64,000 nucleotides of DNA from positions 1 through 64,000 of the forward strand of contig JBAYJY010000001.1 of assembly GCA_041664945.1 (NCBI GenBank), given 5' to 3'. A program made the translations under genes and the position numbers. Positions 14,587 to 23,790 of this stretch are shown here, piece by piece. Below the pieces are notes generated by a model. The model saw only the letters and a program-made list of their open reading frames with translations, was not told the DNA's origin and did not search any database. This stretch comes from JBAYJY01 sp041664945. GTDB lineage: Bacteria > UBP15 > UBA6099. How positions within the stretch are numbered: position 1 is the first letter of the stretch; each line of letters opens with the position of its first letter.

Positions 14587-16723
14587 AACGAAATTACCGA
14601 GCCTGGAAGACAGGCGGCAGAGAAACAGGGCGTTCATACTGCTGCGGCTGATGAGGCGGGCGAGGAATCCCCGGTTGCTGGCGGCGCTGGCGCTGTATCT
14701 GGCGATTTGCGGGGCGATGCTGCCGCGATTTTTCAGCGGATTTTCGTACCGCGAAGGCGACATAGCCACGGCGAACTTCCAGTCGCCGGCGGCGATGGAA
14801 TACACGGATGTTGAGGCGACCGAAAAAGCGCGGGAGAAAGCGGCTGCCGTGGCAGGCGCCGTCTTCAGGCTGCAACCGAACTTCCGCCGCGATATTGAAA
14901 ATATTTTCGCGCGGATTCTGGAGCTTCAGCAGTCGGATAACAAGGATTCGGACCGCAAAAAAACGTCGGCTTACCTATCCGAGTACGGACTTGGCGACGA
15001 GTCGATAAATATATTGCTGGGGTTGAAGACGGACCGTCCGGTTCGGTTGCGGATGAACGTTTACGACGTTATTAACAGCTTGGCCCGGGATGGAACGATA
15101 GACGAGAAGTCGTTGCTTAAGATAGACAGCGACGTTGAGCGCAGCGCCCGGAGAATCGGCGTTGAAACGGCATTGATTCCGGTCGTGCAGGACATAATCA
15201 GGACCGCGACGAAGATGAATCTGGTTACTGACCGGGAAGCGACGGAATTTCTCGCGAAGCAGGCGATGGACTCCATCGCGCCTGTCAAAAAGCGGATAAA
15301 AGAAAATGAAATGGTGGTTCGCGAGGGCGAGAAGATTTCCGCGCAGCACCTCGCCGTAATGCGCGCTCTGGGGCTTTTGAAGTCCGAGCTGTCGTTGGCG
15401 CGCATGTTCGGATACGCGCTGCTGATAGCGTTTGCGTTCTTTGTGGTCGGCATATATCTGAAGACATTCGTCCTGCGCATTTACCGCGACGACAAGCGGC
15501 TTCTGATATTTTTCATAATCGTGCTGATAGCGGCGCTGCTGGCGGTTGTGATTGAGCGGACGCCTGTATTCTCGAAGTATCTCATAGGCGTGCCCGCGGG
15601 GATGATGACGATTCTTACCTGCCTGCTGCTGACCCCGACGACCGCGATGTTTGCCGTGCCCGTGCTGATTCTTGTGGTTTCGGCCGTGCTCGGTTTTGAC
15701 ACCGGGCAGTTTCTCGTCGCGCTTTTTGCGTTTCTCGCGGCGTACTTTCATTCGGTGCGGACGCAGGACCGTGACAGCCTGCTGAAGGCGGGCGTGTCGA
15801 TCTCGGTCGCCAGCATGGCGATCATTCTCGTGATGACGCTCGTGCGGTTCACCGATATTAAACAGGCTCTGCTGGACGTTTTTGTGTACGGAGGCCTTAC
15901 AGGGCTGCTTTCATTCGTGCTTGCGACCGGATTTCTGCCTGCGTTCGAGAGGCTGTTCAACGTAACGACGCCGCACAGGCTGCTTGAACTGTCGAACCCC
16001 GAGGAACCGCTTCTGAAGAGGCTGTTGATCGAGGCGCCCGGCACCTATCACCATTCGATACTTGTCGGCAACCTCGCCGAAAGCGCGGCGGAAGCGGTCG
16101 GCGCGGACGCGCTTCTCGTTCGGATCGCTTGTTATTACCACGACGTCGGAAAACTAAAAAGACCGTATTTTTTCATAGAGAACCAGTTGCACGGAGTCAG
16201 CCAACTGAACGATATGGCGCCTACGCTTGCCGCGCTCGTGATCTCGTCGCATGTGAAGGACGGGGTCGAGATGGCGCAGGAAAACGGAATCCCGGACGAG
16301 GTTGTCGACGTTATCGCGGAGCATCACGGCTCGTGCATGATCTCGTTTTTCTACCAACAGGCTCAGGCTGAGGCGAAAGACGGCGCGGGGCTGCAGGAAG
16401 AGCGGTTCCGCTATCCGGGGCCGAAGCCGTCGCGGATCGAATCGGCGATCATGATGCTGGCCGACTCCAGCGAGGCGGCGATCAGATCGCAGAAAACGCC
16501 GACTCCGAAATCAATCGAGAGCACGGTAAATTCGATATTCGAGACCCGGCTGATAGACGGCCAGTTCGACGACTGCAACGTGACGCTCAAACAGCTTGGC
16601 GATATAAAGATGTCGATAATGAAGACTCTGGCGCGGGTCTACCATTCACGGATGGAATATCCGGATCTGGAAGATCTCAAGCAGCACAAGGACCATGCCC
16701 CGCGCAGAAACGGAGACCGTTGA
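14567..16723 (+). CDS. 7TM-HD family phosphohydrolase (PgpH/YqfF-like)
   Basis: Membrane protein of 718 residues: an N-terminal helix (about 42-62), a large extracytoplasmic region (70-280), then about seven membrane helices (285-450) and a cytoplasmic HDIG domain. The metal-binding histidines are visible in YHHSILVGNLAE and CYYHDVGKLKRP, and EHHGSCMISFFY follows. Relatives in Gram-positives degrade c-di-AMP; the ligand here is inferred. The start is TTG 14567, overlapping phoH. ybeY follows 3 nt after the stop. Confidence 0.92.
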   Translation: MPDKKTKTKLPSLEDRRQRNRAFILLRLMRRARNPRLLAALALYLAICGAMLPRFFSGFSYREGDIATANFQSPAAMEYTDVEATEKAREKAAAVAGAVFRLQPNFRRDIENIFARILELQQSDNKDSDRKKTSAYLSEYGLGDESINILLGLKTDRPVRLRMNVYDVINSLARDGTIDEKSLLKIDSDVERSARRIGVETALIPVVQDIIRTATKMNLVTDREATEFLAKQAMDSIAPVKKRIKENEMVVREGEKISAQHLAVMRALGLLKSELSLARMFGYALLIAFAFFVVGIYLKTFVLRIYRDDKRLLIFFIIVLIAALLAVVIERTPVFSKYLIGVPAGMMTILTCLLLTPTTAMFAVPVLILVVSAVLGFDTGQFLVALFAFLAAYFHSVRTQDRDSLLKAGVSISVASMAIILVMTLVRFTDIKQALLDVFVYGGLTGLLSFVLATGFLPAFERLFNVTTPHRLLELSNPEEPLLKRLLIEAPGTYHHSILVGNLAESAAEAVGADALLVRIACYYHDVGKLKRPYFFIENQLHGVSQLNDMAPTLAALVISSHVKDGVEMAQENGIPDEVVDVIAEHHGSCMISFFYQQAQAEAKDGAGLQEERFRYPGPKPSRIESAIMMLADSSEAAIRSQKTPTPKSIESTVNSIFETRLIDGQFDDCNVTLKQLGDIKMSIMKTLARVYHSRMEYPDLEDLKQHKDHAPRRNGDR

Positions 16724-16726
16724 AAA

Positions 16727-17164
16727 ATGGCTACAGTTCGAATAAAGAACCGGACGCGGACGGACATTAAGCTGAAGCCGCTGAGCGAATTCGCGCAAAA
16801 AGCGCTTGAAGCCACGCGCGAATGGCGGGACGCGGAGCTGTCCATCACGTTCGTGGGCGACCGGGCGATGCAGGAACTGAACGGTAAGTGGCGCGGAAAA
16901 CCGCGCCCGACAGACGTTCTGAGCTTTCCAATGGACGAGCCGGCGGCGCCCGGCGGCCTGTTGCTGATGGGCGACATTATAATCGCCCCGAATCAGGCCC
17001 GCGAGGATGCCGCCGAGGAGGGCGCGACGCCGGCCCGCAAATTCCGCGAATTGATTATGCACAGCATATTGCACCTCATGGGTTTCGACCACGAGACCTT
17101 GGCCGACGCGAAAAAAATGGAAAAACAACGGATTGCGCTTCTCAAAAAGGCGGGTCTCGGATAA
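16727..17164 (+). CDS. ybeY: Endoribonuclease YbeY (rRNA maturation factor)
   Basis: Zinc-dependent RNase needed for 16S rRNA maturation. The signature HSILHLMGFDH lies near the C-terminus and the LNGKWRGKPRPTDVLSFPMD segment is characteristic. 145 residues is typical. It begins 3 nt after the HD hydrolase stop, and its TAA overlaps the dgkA ATG by one base, so the cluster is translationally coupled. Confidence 0.96.
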   Translation: MATVRIKNRTRTDIKLKPLSEFAQKALEATREWRDAELSITFVGDRAMQELNGKWRGKPRPTDVLSFPMDEPAAPGGLLLMGDIIIAPNQAREDAAEEGATPARKFRELIMHSILHLMGFDHETLADAKKMEKQRIALLKKAGLG

Positions 17165-17892
17165 TGTCGATCTTCAACGGCAACGGCAGCGAGGAAAGCC
17201 GGCATCCGGCCAAGATGCTCATGAAGGTGGCCGACAGCTTCCGCTATGCGTTTAACGGGCTGTTCCACGTTCTGTTGACGCAGCGCAACATGCGTTTCCA
17301 CTTTTGCATGGCGATCTGGGTCATGAGCTTCTCGATAGCGCTGCGGCTGACAGGTTTCGAGAAAGCCTACCTTTTTATAGTTATCACGTTTGTGATCTCG
17401 ATGGAAACGCTGAACACGTGCATCGAAGCGTTCACCGATATCGTGGCGCCGACTTATCACGAGAAGGCGAGGATAGCGAAGGATACGGCGGCGGCGGCGG
17501 TGCTTGTCGTGAGCATCGGGTCGCTGATGTCCGCCGGTTATCTGATGCTGCCGCCATTTTTTACGGCGGTCGCTGACGCGGGGTGGTGGACGATTCACGG
17601 ACGCGAGATGCTTGCGATCGGCGTGATTGTCGTCGCGGCGCTCGGATTCTGGGGAACGCAGGTGCTGCGCTGGCCGATGATTCTGATGGAGGCGCCTGCG
17701 GGCGCGGCTTCGTCGTTCGCGATCTGTTTTTTAGGACGCGTCGGGCAGGACTGGCTCTCTTTCGTGGCGCTTCAGTTTTTCTCGATTCTTCTATTTCATT
17801 CGCTTGGCAGGAAGCGCGAATCGGTCAGGCTGGCCGCGGCGGTGCATGTCGCCGGCATAGCGGTTTACGCTATCGCGCGCGTTGTTTTTTGA
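17164..17892 (+). CDS. dgkA: DgkA-family diacylglycerol/undecaprenol kinase with C-terminal membrane extension
   Basis: Residues about 20-125 form the three-helix lipid kinase: SFRYAFNGL, RNMRFHF, ETLNTCIEAFTDIV and HEKARIAKDTAAAAVLV. The family is normally about 120 residues; this protein is 242. The extra part (130-242) has three or four hydrophobic helices. DgkA-PAP2 fusions exist, and PAGAASSFA here sits where a PAP2 phosphatase would have PSGH, so a decayed PAP2 domain is possible but speculative. ATG 17164 overlaps the ybeY stop codon. Confidence 0.88.
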   Translation: MSIFNGNGSEESRHPAKMLMKVADSFRYAFNGLFHVLLTQRNMRFHFCMAIWVMSFSIALRLTGFEKAYLFIVITFVISMETLNTCIEAFTDIVAPTYHEKARIAKDTAAAAVLVVSIGSLMSAGYLMLPPFFTAVADAGWWTIHGREMLAIGVIVVAALGFWGTQVLRWPMILMEAPAGAASSFAICFLGRVGQDWLSFVALQFFSILLFHSLGRKRESVRLAAAVHVAGIAVYAIARVVF

Positions 17893-17958
17893 TGGGTTCT
17901 TTTCACTTCCGCTTCAATTACAATTTGAGTATGATGGTTTTATGACCGGAGCGGCGGC

Positions 17959-19344
17959 ATGGCGGGATATATAGAAAAATCGGATTCGTCGGCCGCGCAG
18001 GCGCGGGCGCTTGCGGCTGCGTTGCGGGGCGAGCATTTCGATATGTACGGCCTCGGGTTCGCTGCGCGGAGCGCTGCGCGCTGGTTCTCGTGGGCGCCGA
18101 AAGACGCTTTGCGATTTGCCTCACGATTCGCTTCGGGACGCATCGGGACTCCGCAGTCTGAAGCCGGGCGCGTCGACACCGAGGACATGGCCAATTGGGC
18201 CGCCGGGCTCTATCCCCAAAAAGAATATGGAACATTATTAATCGGCGCGCCGAGCGGCGGCGTCAGCCATATCGGCTCGATTCTCGACGCGCCTTTCCTT
18301 ACGACTCATTTTCTGATCTGTTTCAGCGATTTGCGCAATGTAGACGACGTTTACACGACGGTGATGCGGGCGCGCCGGCTCGCGCTGCAGATCACGCGCA
18401 ACAATCCGGACCTGCACGTCGTCGCTCACTACGATCCTGTGCATGACCGACCCGTGCTGGTGTTCATCAACCATCTGCGAGCAAAGCTGCTTAACGTGCC
18501 GCGCGCCTACGACTCGTTCATTTCGCGGAACCTGAAACCGGGCGGAACGCTCGTTCTCATTCAATGCGAATACCCGTGGCTGCAATACAGAATCCGGCCG
18601 CGCGTTTCGTTTCAGGTGGGCGGCCTTGGCGGGATTTCAGACGCCGATTATCTCGGGGGCAGCGCCGAGATCCGGGATTACCGGGCGCGGCAGGGCGGAG
18701 TGAGCGGCGGCGACGGCGGCTGGCGTTTGAAGGGAAGCCGTTATCCGCTCGAAAGAATGCCGGAATCGGAGTGGGGCGCCATGCCTGAGTTCGGCGACGC
18801 CGTGCGCGATTACGCAGACCGCAAGGGTATCCGGCTTCTCACGCTGACGGCTGACCACCCTGAGCGGTTCAGCGAACTCGCGTTCGAGCTTCACAGAGAG
18901 GCTTCTCGCCGCGACGGCGTCGAGCCTGTCTATCTTTTCGCGGATTGTTTCAATCAGCTCGATCCTTGGGCGAACCTGCGCTCCCGGTGGCTGCCTCTCT
19001 GGCTGCCCTATTATTGCAACCGCTCGTTCGAGTTCGCGAGCAGGATTCTGCGCCGCGTTCCGGAAGACGTTCAGCTTATGTTCACGATGCACCCGTCGCT
19101 GGCGGACCCGTTCGACATGACGCCGCTCGCGGACTGGATCAAACTGATGTCACGGGGCGGCAAGCCGGTTCTTTTCGGAATCGACCCGGAGCGGTTTCCT
19201 TATGACATAGGGCATATAGTGGATTTCGGGAATCAGACGCGGAAGTTCAGCGAGATGAATCCGGACCCGGTGCGAACGAGGCTCGACGCAGAGGACCTTG
19301 AGGCGACGGCGAAGGAAATCGGAATTAGGACGGAGTGGAGTTAA
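17959..19344 (+). CDS. Conserved-looking protein of unknown function, 461 residues
   Basis: I do not recognise a family. There is no signal peptide and no membrane segment, so it is probably cytoplasmic. A central part (about 95-215) alternates hydrophobic strands and helices (GTLLIGAPSGGVSHIG, FLICFSDLRNVDDVY, GTLVLIQCEYPWLQY), suggesting a Rossmann-like fold. The C-terminal half (280-440) again has strand-helix order with VEPVYLFADCFNQLDPW and KPVLFGIDPERFPYDIGH. GGAG lies 7 nt before the ATG. It follows dgkA by 66 nt and precedes the DUF362 gene; codon use matches its neighbours, so it is likely a real gene. Confidence 0.8.
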   Translation: MAGYIEKSDSSAAQARALAAALRGEHFDMYGLGFAARSAARWFSWAPKDALRFASRFASGRIGTPQSEAGRVDTEDMANWAAGLYPQKEYGTLLIGAPSGGVSHIGSILDAPFLTTHFLICFSDLRNVDDVYTTVMRARRLALQITRNNPDLHVVAHYDPVHDRPVLVFINHLRAKLLNVPRAYDSFISRNLKPGGTLVLIQCEYPWLQYRIRPRVSFQVGGLGGISDADYLGGSAEIRDYRARQGGVSGGDGGWRLKGSRYPLERMPESEWGAMPEFGDAVRDYADRKGIRLLTLTADHPERFSELAFELHREASRRDGVEPVYLFADCFNQLDPWANLRSRWLPLWLPYYCNRSFEFASRILRRVPEDVQLMFTMHPSLADPFDMTPLADWIKLMSRGGKPVLFGIDPERFPYDIGHIVDFGNQTRKFSEMNPDPVRTRLDAEDLEATAKEIGIRTEWS

Positions 19345-19421
19345 CAGGCAACAAAATAAAGTTTATTATAATTGATGAAGTCAGGCAAGATTGAAAAAGC
19401 GACAACGAAGGAGGGGCGTAT

Positions 19422-20372
19422 ATGAACGACAAATACACGAGACGGGATTTTATCGGAAAAGCGGCGGTCACGGGGCTTGCGCTGTACGGCATGAGTTTCG
19501 CGGGTTGCAAGAGCGGGTTTTCGCGGACGCTGGCGCAGGGTCCCCGGGAGCGGCGGGCGAACGGGCTGAAGAAGGGCGTGTTCGTTGCGCGAGGCTCGTC
19601 GGACCCAGCCAAGCTTACGCGCTCGGCGGTTGACGCGGCGGGCGGCATGGGCAAACTGGTGAAGCGCGGCGACATTGTAGTCGTGAAACCGAACATCGGA
19701 TGGGACCGCTCGCCGGAGCAGGCGGCGAACACCAACCCGGCGGTAGTCGCGGCGCTGGTGGCGATGGCGCTCGAAGCTGGCGCGAAAGAGGTGAAGGTGT
19801 TCGACCGGTCGTGCAATTCGGACCGCCGCACGTACAAGCGCAGCGGCATAGCGGCCGCCGCTGAAAAGGCGGGCGCGAAGGTTAGTTTTGTCGACGAATC
19901 ACGTTACGTTTCCGTCACCATTCCCGGCGCGCGCGCGCTGAAGGAGTGGATGCTAAACCGCGACGCGCTCGAATGCAATGTCTTCATCAACGTGCCGATC
20001 CTGAAGGATCACGGCGCCACGCGGATGACCGCGGGCATGAAGAATCTGATGGGAATAGCGGGCGGCGAACGCGGAGCGTGGCATGTGGGCGAACTGGACC
20101 AGCGCATCGCCGACGTTCAACTCGCAATCAAGCCGGACCTCGTCGTGATCGACGCTTTTCGCATTCTCACGGCGCATGGCCCTCAGGGCGGCAGCCTCGA
20201 CGACGTGAAGGAGCTAAAAACAATCGCTGTGTCCACGGATATTGTCGCTGCGGACGCTTATGCGGCGAAGCTGTTCGGCGTTGACCCGAAGGATATCAAG
20301 CACATACGCATAGCCGAAGAGATGGGGTTGGGCAGCATGAAGCCCGTCTCGCTGAAGGAAATAAATGTTTAA
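19422..20372 (+). CDS. DUF362 protein with Tat signal and lipobox
   Basis: The N-terminus has a twin-arginine motif (TRRDFIGK), a hydrophobic stretch and a lipobox-like SFAGC, so export by Tat and lipidation are likely. The body matches DUF362 (VKPNIGWDRSPEQAANTNP, VFINVPILKDHGATRMTAGMK, KNLMGIAGG). Relatives often carry ferredoxin motifs; none is present here. AAGGAGGGG precedes the ATG. The polyferredoxin gene starts 51 nt later, suggesting a shared redox role. Confidence 0.88.
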   Translation: MNDKYTRRDFIGKAAVTGLALYGMSFAGCKSGFSRTLAQGPRERRANGLKKGVFVARGSSDPAKLTRSAVDAAGGMGKLVKRGDIVVVKPNIGWDRSPEQAANTNPAVVAALVAMALEAGAKEVKVFDRSCNSDRRTYKRSGIAAAAEKAGAKVSFVDESRYVSVTIPGARALKEWMLNRDALECNVFINVPILKDHGATRMTAGMKNLMGIAGGERGAWHVGELDQRIADVQLAIKPDLVVIDAFRILTAHGPQGGSLDDVKELKTIAVSTDIVAADAYAAKLFGVDPKDIKHIRIAEEMGLGSMKPVSLKEINV

Positions 20373-20422
20373 GAAAATAACGAAAGCCCGCTTTTGCCTC
20401 GCGCAACGGCGCATTTAATCTA

Positions 20423-22747
20423 ATGATTCGATTTCGACGCATCACGCAGCTCGTTTCTTTGTTCCTGTTTCTTCTGTTTCTCACGTTCACGGTTTATCCG
20501 CTGATATTGCCCGGCGAGGTTGTTAACTTCTACGTGCAGCTTAGCCCGCTGGAGGCGATCGCGACGTGGCTCAACACCGGCAGGTTCATAACGATGTTTC
20601 TGTATTCCGCCGGCCTGATAGCGCTCACATTAGTATTCGGCCGTTTTTTCTGCGGATGGATCTGCCCTATGGGAATCACGCTGGACGCGACCGACCGCGC
20701 GTTGCGGCCGAGCCACGGCGACGACTCGAAGGAACCGCTTCGCTGGAAAAGAGCGAAATACGGGGTCCTGATCGCGACTCTTTTCGCGGCGTATTTCGAG
20801 GCGAATCTCGCCGGATGGCTGGACCCGCTTTCGATCATCACGCGGACTTACTCGCAGGTTGTCCTTCCTTCGGTTGAATTCCTCTCGCATTTATTTTTCA
20901 GGGGACTCTATCCGATTCCGGTGGCCGGCCCTCTCGCTGAGCGCGCGCATTCGCTGCTCAAGGCGACAGCGTTTGCTCCTCAGCAACAGATGTTCCACGG
21001 CATGGCGGCCACGGCGTTGATTTTTCTTGCGATAACGCTGCTCGTCTATCTCAACCGCCGTTTCTGGTGCCGGTTCCTGTGCCCGCTCGGCGCGCTGCTC
21101 GCTCTTGTGTCGCGGGTGTCGCTGTTCAAGCGGGTTGTGGACGCCGACCGTTGCGTGAAGTGCAACAAGTGCGTGAAGAACTGCCGGATGGGCGCGATAC
21201 TCGAAGGCGGAACGCAGGATTACCTGGGCGAATGCATAGAGTGTTTCACATGCCAGTCGGTGTGCCCGAAGGATGCGGTGAGTTTCCGGGCGGCGCCGAA
21301 GGGCGCTGCGGCGGCGACAGCGCGAGTGAATCTGTCGCGGCGCGGGTTTCTTGCCGCTACCGGGCTCGGACTGGCGGCTGTGCCGATGGTTCGCCTTTCG
21401 ACGGGTCTCAGGCAGCGCGGAGTGATACGGCCGCCGGGAGCGGGCGACATAGACCGCTTCATGCAGACGTGCGTGCGCTGCGGCGCCTGCCTGCGTGTTT
21501 GCCCGACTAACGGCCTGCAGGCTTCGTGGTTCGAAAACGGCGTCGAGGGCCTGTGGTCGCCTGAGCTGATTCCGCGAATCGGTTATTGCGAGTTCAACTG
21601 TACACTGTGCGGACAGATATGCCCGTCCGGCGCGATTAAAAAAATGGATGAGAAGACGAAGCAGTTGACGATCATAGGGCTAGCCGCGGTGGATCACAAC
21701 CGTTGCATTCCGTGGACACGCGAGGAGAACTGCATCGTGTGCGAGGAACACTGTCCGGTTCCGCAGAAGGCGATAAGGCTGATGCCGGCGACAGTGACAA
21801 ACGCGCTCGGCGAGAAAATAGAAATCAAGCGGCCCTATATAGTGAAGACGGAGTGCATAGGCTGCGGAATCTGCGAGACGAAATGCCCGGTGAGCGGGCC
21901 GGCGGCGATCCGGGTTGCGGGAGCCATGCCGCAGGAGCGGAAACGCAAGTCGGTCGGCCAGAGCGGCATCTCGTCCCTGTTGCCGGACGCGTTCGGCGCA
22001 TGGAAGGCGACGGAAGCCGCGCGAACGTTCGAGCAGGACAAACTGTTCGACTTCATAAACGGCGGCGCTGAGATTTATTACGAATACGGATTTACGCGCG
22101 CCGCCAATCGCGAGTATGCGAAAGGCGAGGAAACCGTCCTCATAGACGTATACGAGATGGCCGGCGCCGAATCGGCATTCGGAATTTTCTCATACGAGCA
22201 GGCTTACGGCGGCGAGGACTGCGGCGCCGGAGACAGTTGCTCTTATTCATCGGGACAACTCGTGTTCAGGCAGGGCGCGTATTACGTGAAGGTGAATTAT
22301 GACGGCGCTTCGAAAGAGAAGCCGATAGTCGAGGATTTCGCGCGTCGGATATCGGAGCTGATCGGGGACAAGACGGCGCCGCCGTCCGTTCTATCGATTT
22401 TGCCCGCAGGCGCGGACGCGAAGAAGGCGACGCTCGTCGCCGGTCCGCTAACGATAAGAGGATTCTATCCGATGGGAGACGCGGACTGGGCGGGGTTCAA
22501 GAAGGGCGTTCGCGGTCTGTTTTACGCTGACGCGCAGGGAGTGGGCATGACAATCCGGTTCGCGGACGACGCGGCGGTAAACGCGGCCGCAGCTGCGCTG
22601 GATAAGGTTCTTGCCGGCCTTGGTTTTAAAAAAGCGGCGTCGGCGGAGACCGGCGGCGCGGTTTATAAAAACGAAAGTGTTGTAATAACTGCGGCCGCGC
22701 CCTATAAAGGACCGGATGGTTGGCTTTTGACGCTGCGGGTGAAATGA
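20423..22747 (+). CDS. Membrane polyferredoxin (NapH-like) fused to a Tat-type ferredoxin module and a DUF6599-like domain
   Basis: 774 residues. Four or five membrane helices carry two CxxxCP motifs (CGWICP 77-82, CRFLCP 216-221), as in NapH/CcoG, followed by two 4Fe-4S motifs (CVKCNKCVKNC 244-254, CIECFTCQSVCP 271-282). An internal Tat motif SRRGFLAA with Arg306-Arg307 and a hydrophobic run follow. Next come four more Cys clusters (CVRCGACLRVCP, CTLCGQICP, CIVCEEHCP, CIGCGICETKCP), as in NapG. From about 515 to the end lies a DUF6599-like domain (LFDFINGGAEIYYEYGF). It probably passes electrons across the membrane; donor and acceptor are unknown. Its TGA overlaps the kinase start. Confidence 0.88.
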   Translation: MIRFRRITQLVSLFLFLLFLTFTVYPLILPGEVVNFYVQLSPLEAIATWLNTGRFITMFLYSAGLIALTLVFGRFFCGWICPMGITLDATDRALRPSHGDDSKEPLRWKRAKYGVLIATLFAAYFEANLAGWLDPLSIITRTYSQVVLPSVEFLSHLFFRGLYPIPVAGPLAERAHSLLKATAFAPQQQMFHGMAATALIFLAITLLVYLNRRFWCRFLCPLGALLALVSRVSLFKRVVDADRCVKCNKCVKNCRMGAILEGGTQDYLGECIECFTCQSVCPKDAVSFRAAPKGAAAATARVNLSRRGFLAATGLGLAAVPMVRLSTGLRQRGVIRPPGAGDIDRFMQTCVRCGACLRVCPTNGLQASWFENGVEGLWSPELIPRIGYCEFNCTLCGQICPSGAIKKMDEKTKQLTIIGLAAVDHNRCIPWTREENCIVCEEHCPVPQKAIRLMPATVTNALGEKIEIKRPYIVKTECIGCGICETKCPVSGPAAIRVAGAMPQERKRKSVGQSGISSLLPDAFGAWKATEAARTFEQDKLFDFINGGAEIYYEYGFTRAANREYAKGEETVLIDVYEMAGAESAFGIFSYEQAYGGEDCGAGDSCSYSSGQLVFRQGAYYVKVNYDGASKEKPIVEDFARRISELIGDKTAPPSVLSILPAGADAKKATLVAGPLTIRGFYPMGDADWAGFKKGVRGLFYADAQGVGMTIRFADDAAVNAAAAALDKVLAGLGFKKAASAETGGAVYKNESVVITAAAPYKGPDGWLLTLRVK

Positions 22748-23790
22748 TGGATTCGCAAAAGATAGCGGAAGTAAATGAGAAGCTCGCGTCGCTGATGAAG
22801 AAGGCGTTTGCCGGCGGCACGGACGTTCGATTTGAAAACCGGAATGTGAAAACGTGCTGGATGATGACAGAATGCCCTAAAACGGAACATTGTCCGCTGC
22901 ATGGCAGGGAGAATGTCCGGTGTTGGCAGATTCTGGGCACGTTTTCGGAAGAGGGCGGATGCTGCCGTCTGGCGGAAGTGCTTGACTGCCGCCAGTGCGA
23001 AGTATATCAGGCGAGCGTGACGAACGACCCGATGACGGAGATTGGCGAGACATTCAACAACATGATGCACTTGATCGAGCGGACGCAGAGCCGGATGGTG
23101 GAAATGGAGAGGTTGGTGACGACGGGCAAACTGGCGGCGAGCATCGCGCACGACGTTAACAACCCGCTGTTCGGGATATCGAACTATGTGGATCTGATCG
23201 TCACCCGTTCGGGCGGCGACGCGAAGACGGCGGAGTACTGCGGAGTGATCAAAGAGGCGCTGAAGCAGATACGGCAGGTCACGCGGGGTTTGCTTGAGAT
23301 AGCGCAGCCGAGAGCGCCGCAGCCGGCGGACATCGACCCGCGCGTCATTTTGGACAAGACGCTTACGCTCATTGAGCCGAGAGCCGCGAAATTTCATATT
23401 TTAATTCGCCGAGAATACGATCCGGCGCTTGTATCGCTCCGGCTCGACCGCGAGGGAATGACAGAGGTTTTTCTGAATCTGATAATCAATGCGCTGGATT
23501 CGATGCCGGACGGCGGCGAGCTGACGGCGATCACGAAGCTGACGACGGGCGGGGCGGAAATAATTTTTCAGGACACCGGCCACGGAATAGCCGAAGCCGA
23601 CCTGCCGCGCATTTACGAATTGTTCTTCTCGAAGAAAAAGAAAGGCATCGGGACCGGCATAGGACTGTACACTGCGCGCAGGATCGTCGAGAACCACGGA
23701 GGCCGCATACATGCCGCCAGCAAAATCGGCGAAGGCTCTGTGTTCACGATAACGCTTCCTTCCCGGCCGGCTTCGCGAGGTGACGCTTGA
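22747..23790 (+). CDS. Sensor histidine kinase with N-terminal two-CW-type cysteine domain
   Basis: 347 residues from ATG 22747, which overlaps the preceding TGA. Residues 37-84 hold eight cysteines including Cys-Trp pairs (C37W, C59W), resembling the two-CW metal/redox domain. No membrane segment is seen, so it is cytoplasmic. The kinase core has the H box IAHDVNNPLFG (His135), N box NLIINALDSMPDGG and G boxes DTGHGI and GTGIGLY. It shares a 4-nt overlap with the response regulator. Inference: it senses redox or metal state linked to the upstream iron-sulfur proteins. Confidence 0.93.
   Translation: MDSQKIAEVNEKLASLMKKAFAGGTDVRFENRNVKTCWMMTECPKTEHCPLHGRENVRCWQILGTFSEEGGCCRLAEVLDCRQCEVYQASVTNDPMTEIGETFNNMMHLIERTQSRMVEMERLVTTGKLAASIAHDVNNPLFGISNYVDLIVTRSGGDAKTAEYCGVIKEALKQIRQVTRGLLEIAQPRAPQPADIDPRVILDKTLTLIEPRAAKFHILIRREYDPALVSLRLDREGMTEVFLNLIINALDSMPDGGELTAITKLTTGGAEIIFQDTGHGIAEADLPRIYELFFSKKKKGIGTGIGLYTARRIVENHGGRIHAASKIGEGSVFTITLPSRPASRGDA

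Noticed and set aside
16888..17163. N-terminal extension of the DgkA-like protein
   Set aside because: This part lies inside ybeY in another frame; ATG 17164 overlaps the ybeY stop and begins the recognisable kinase.
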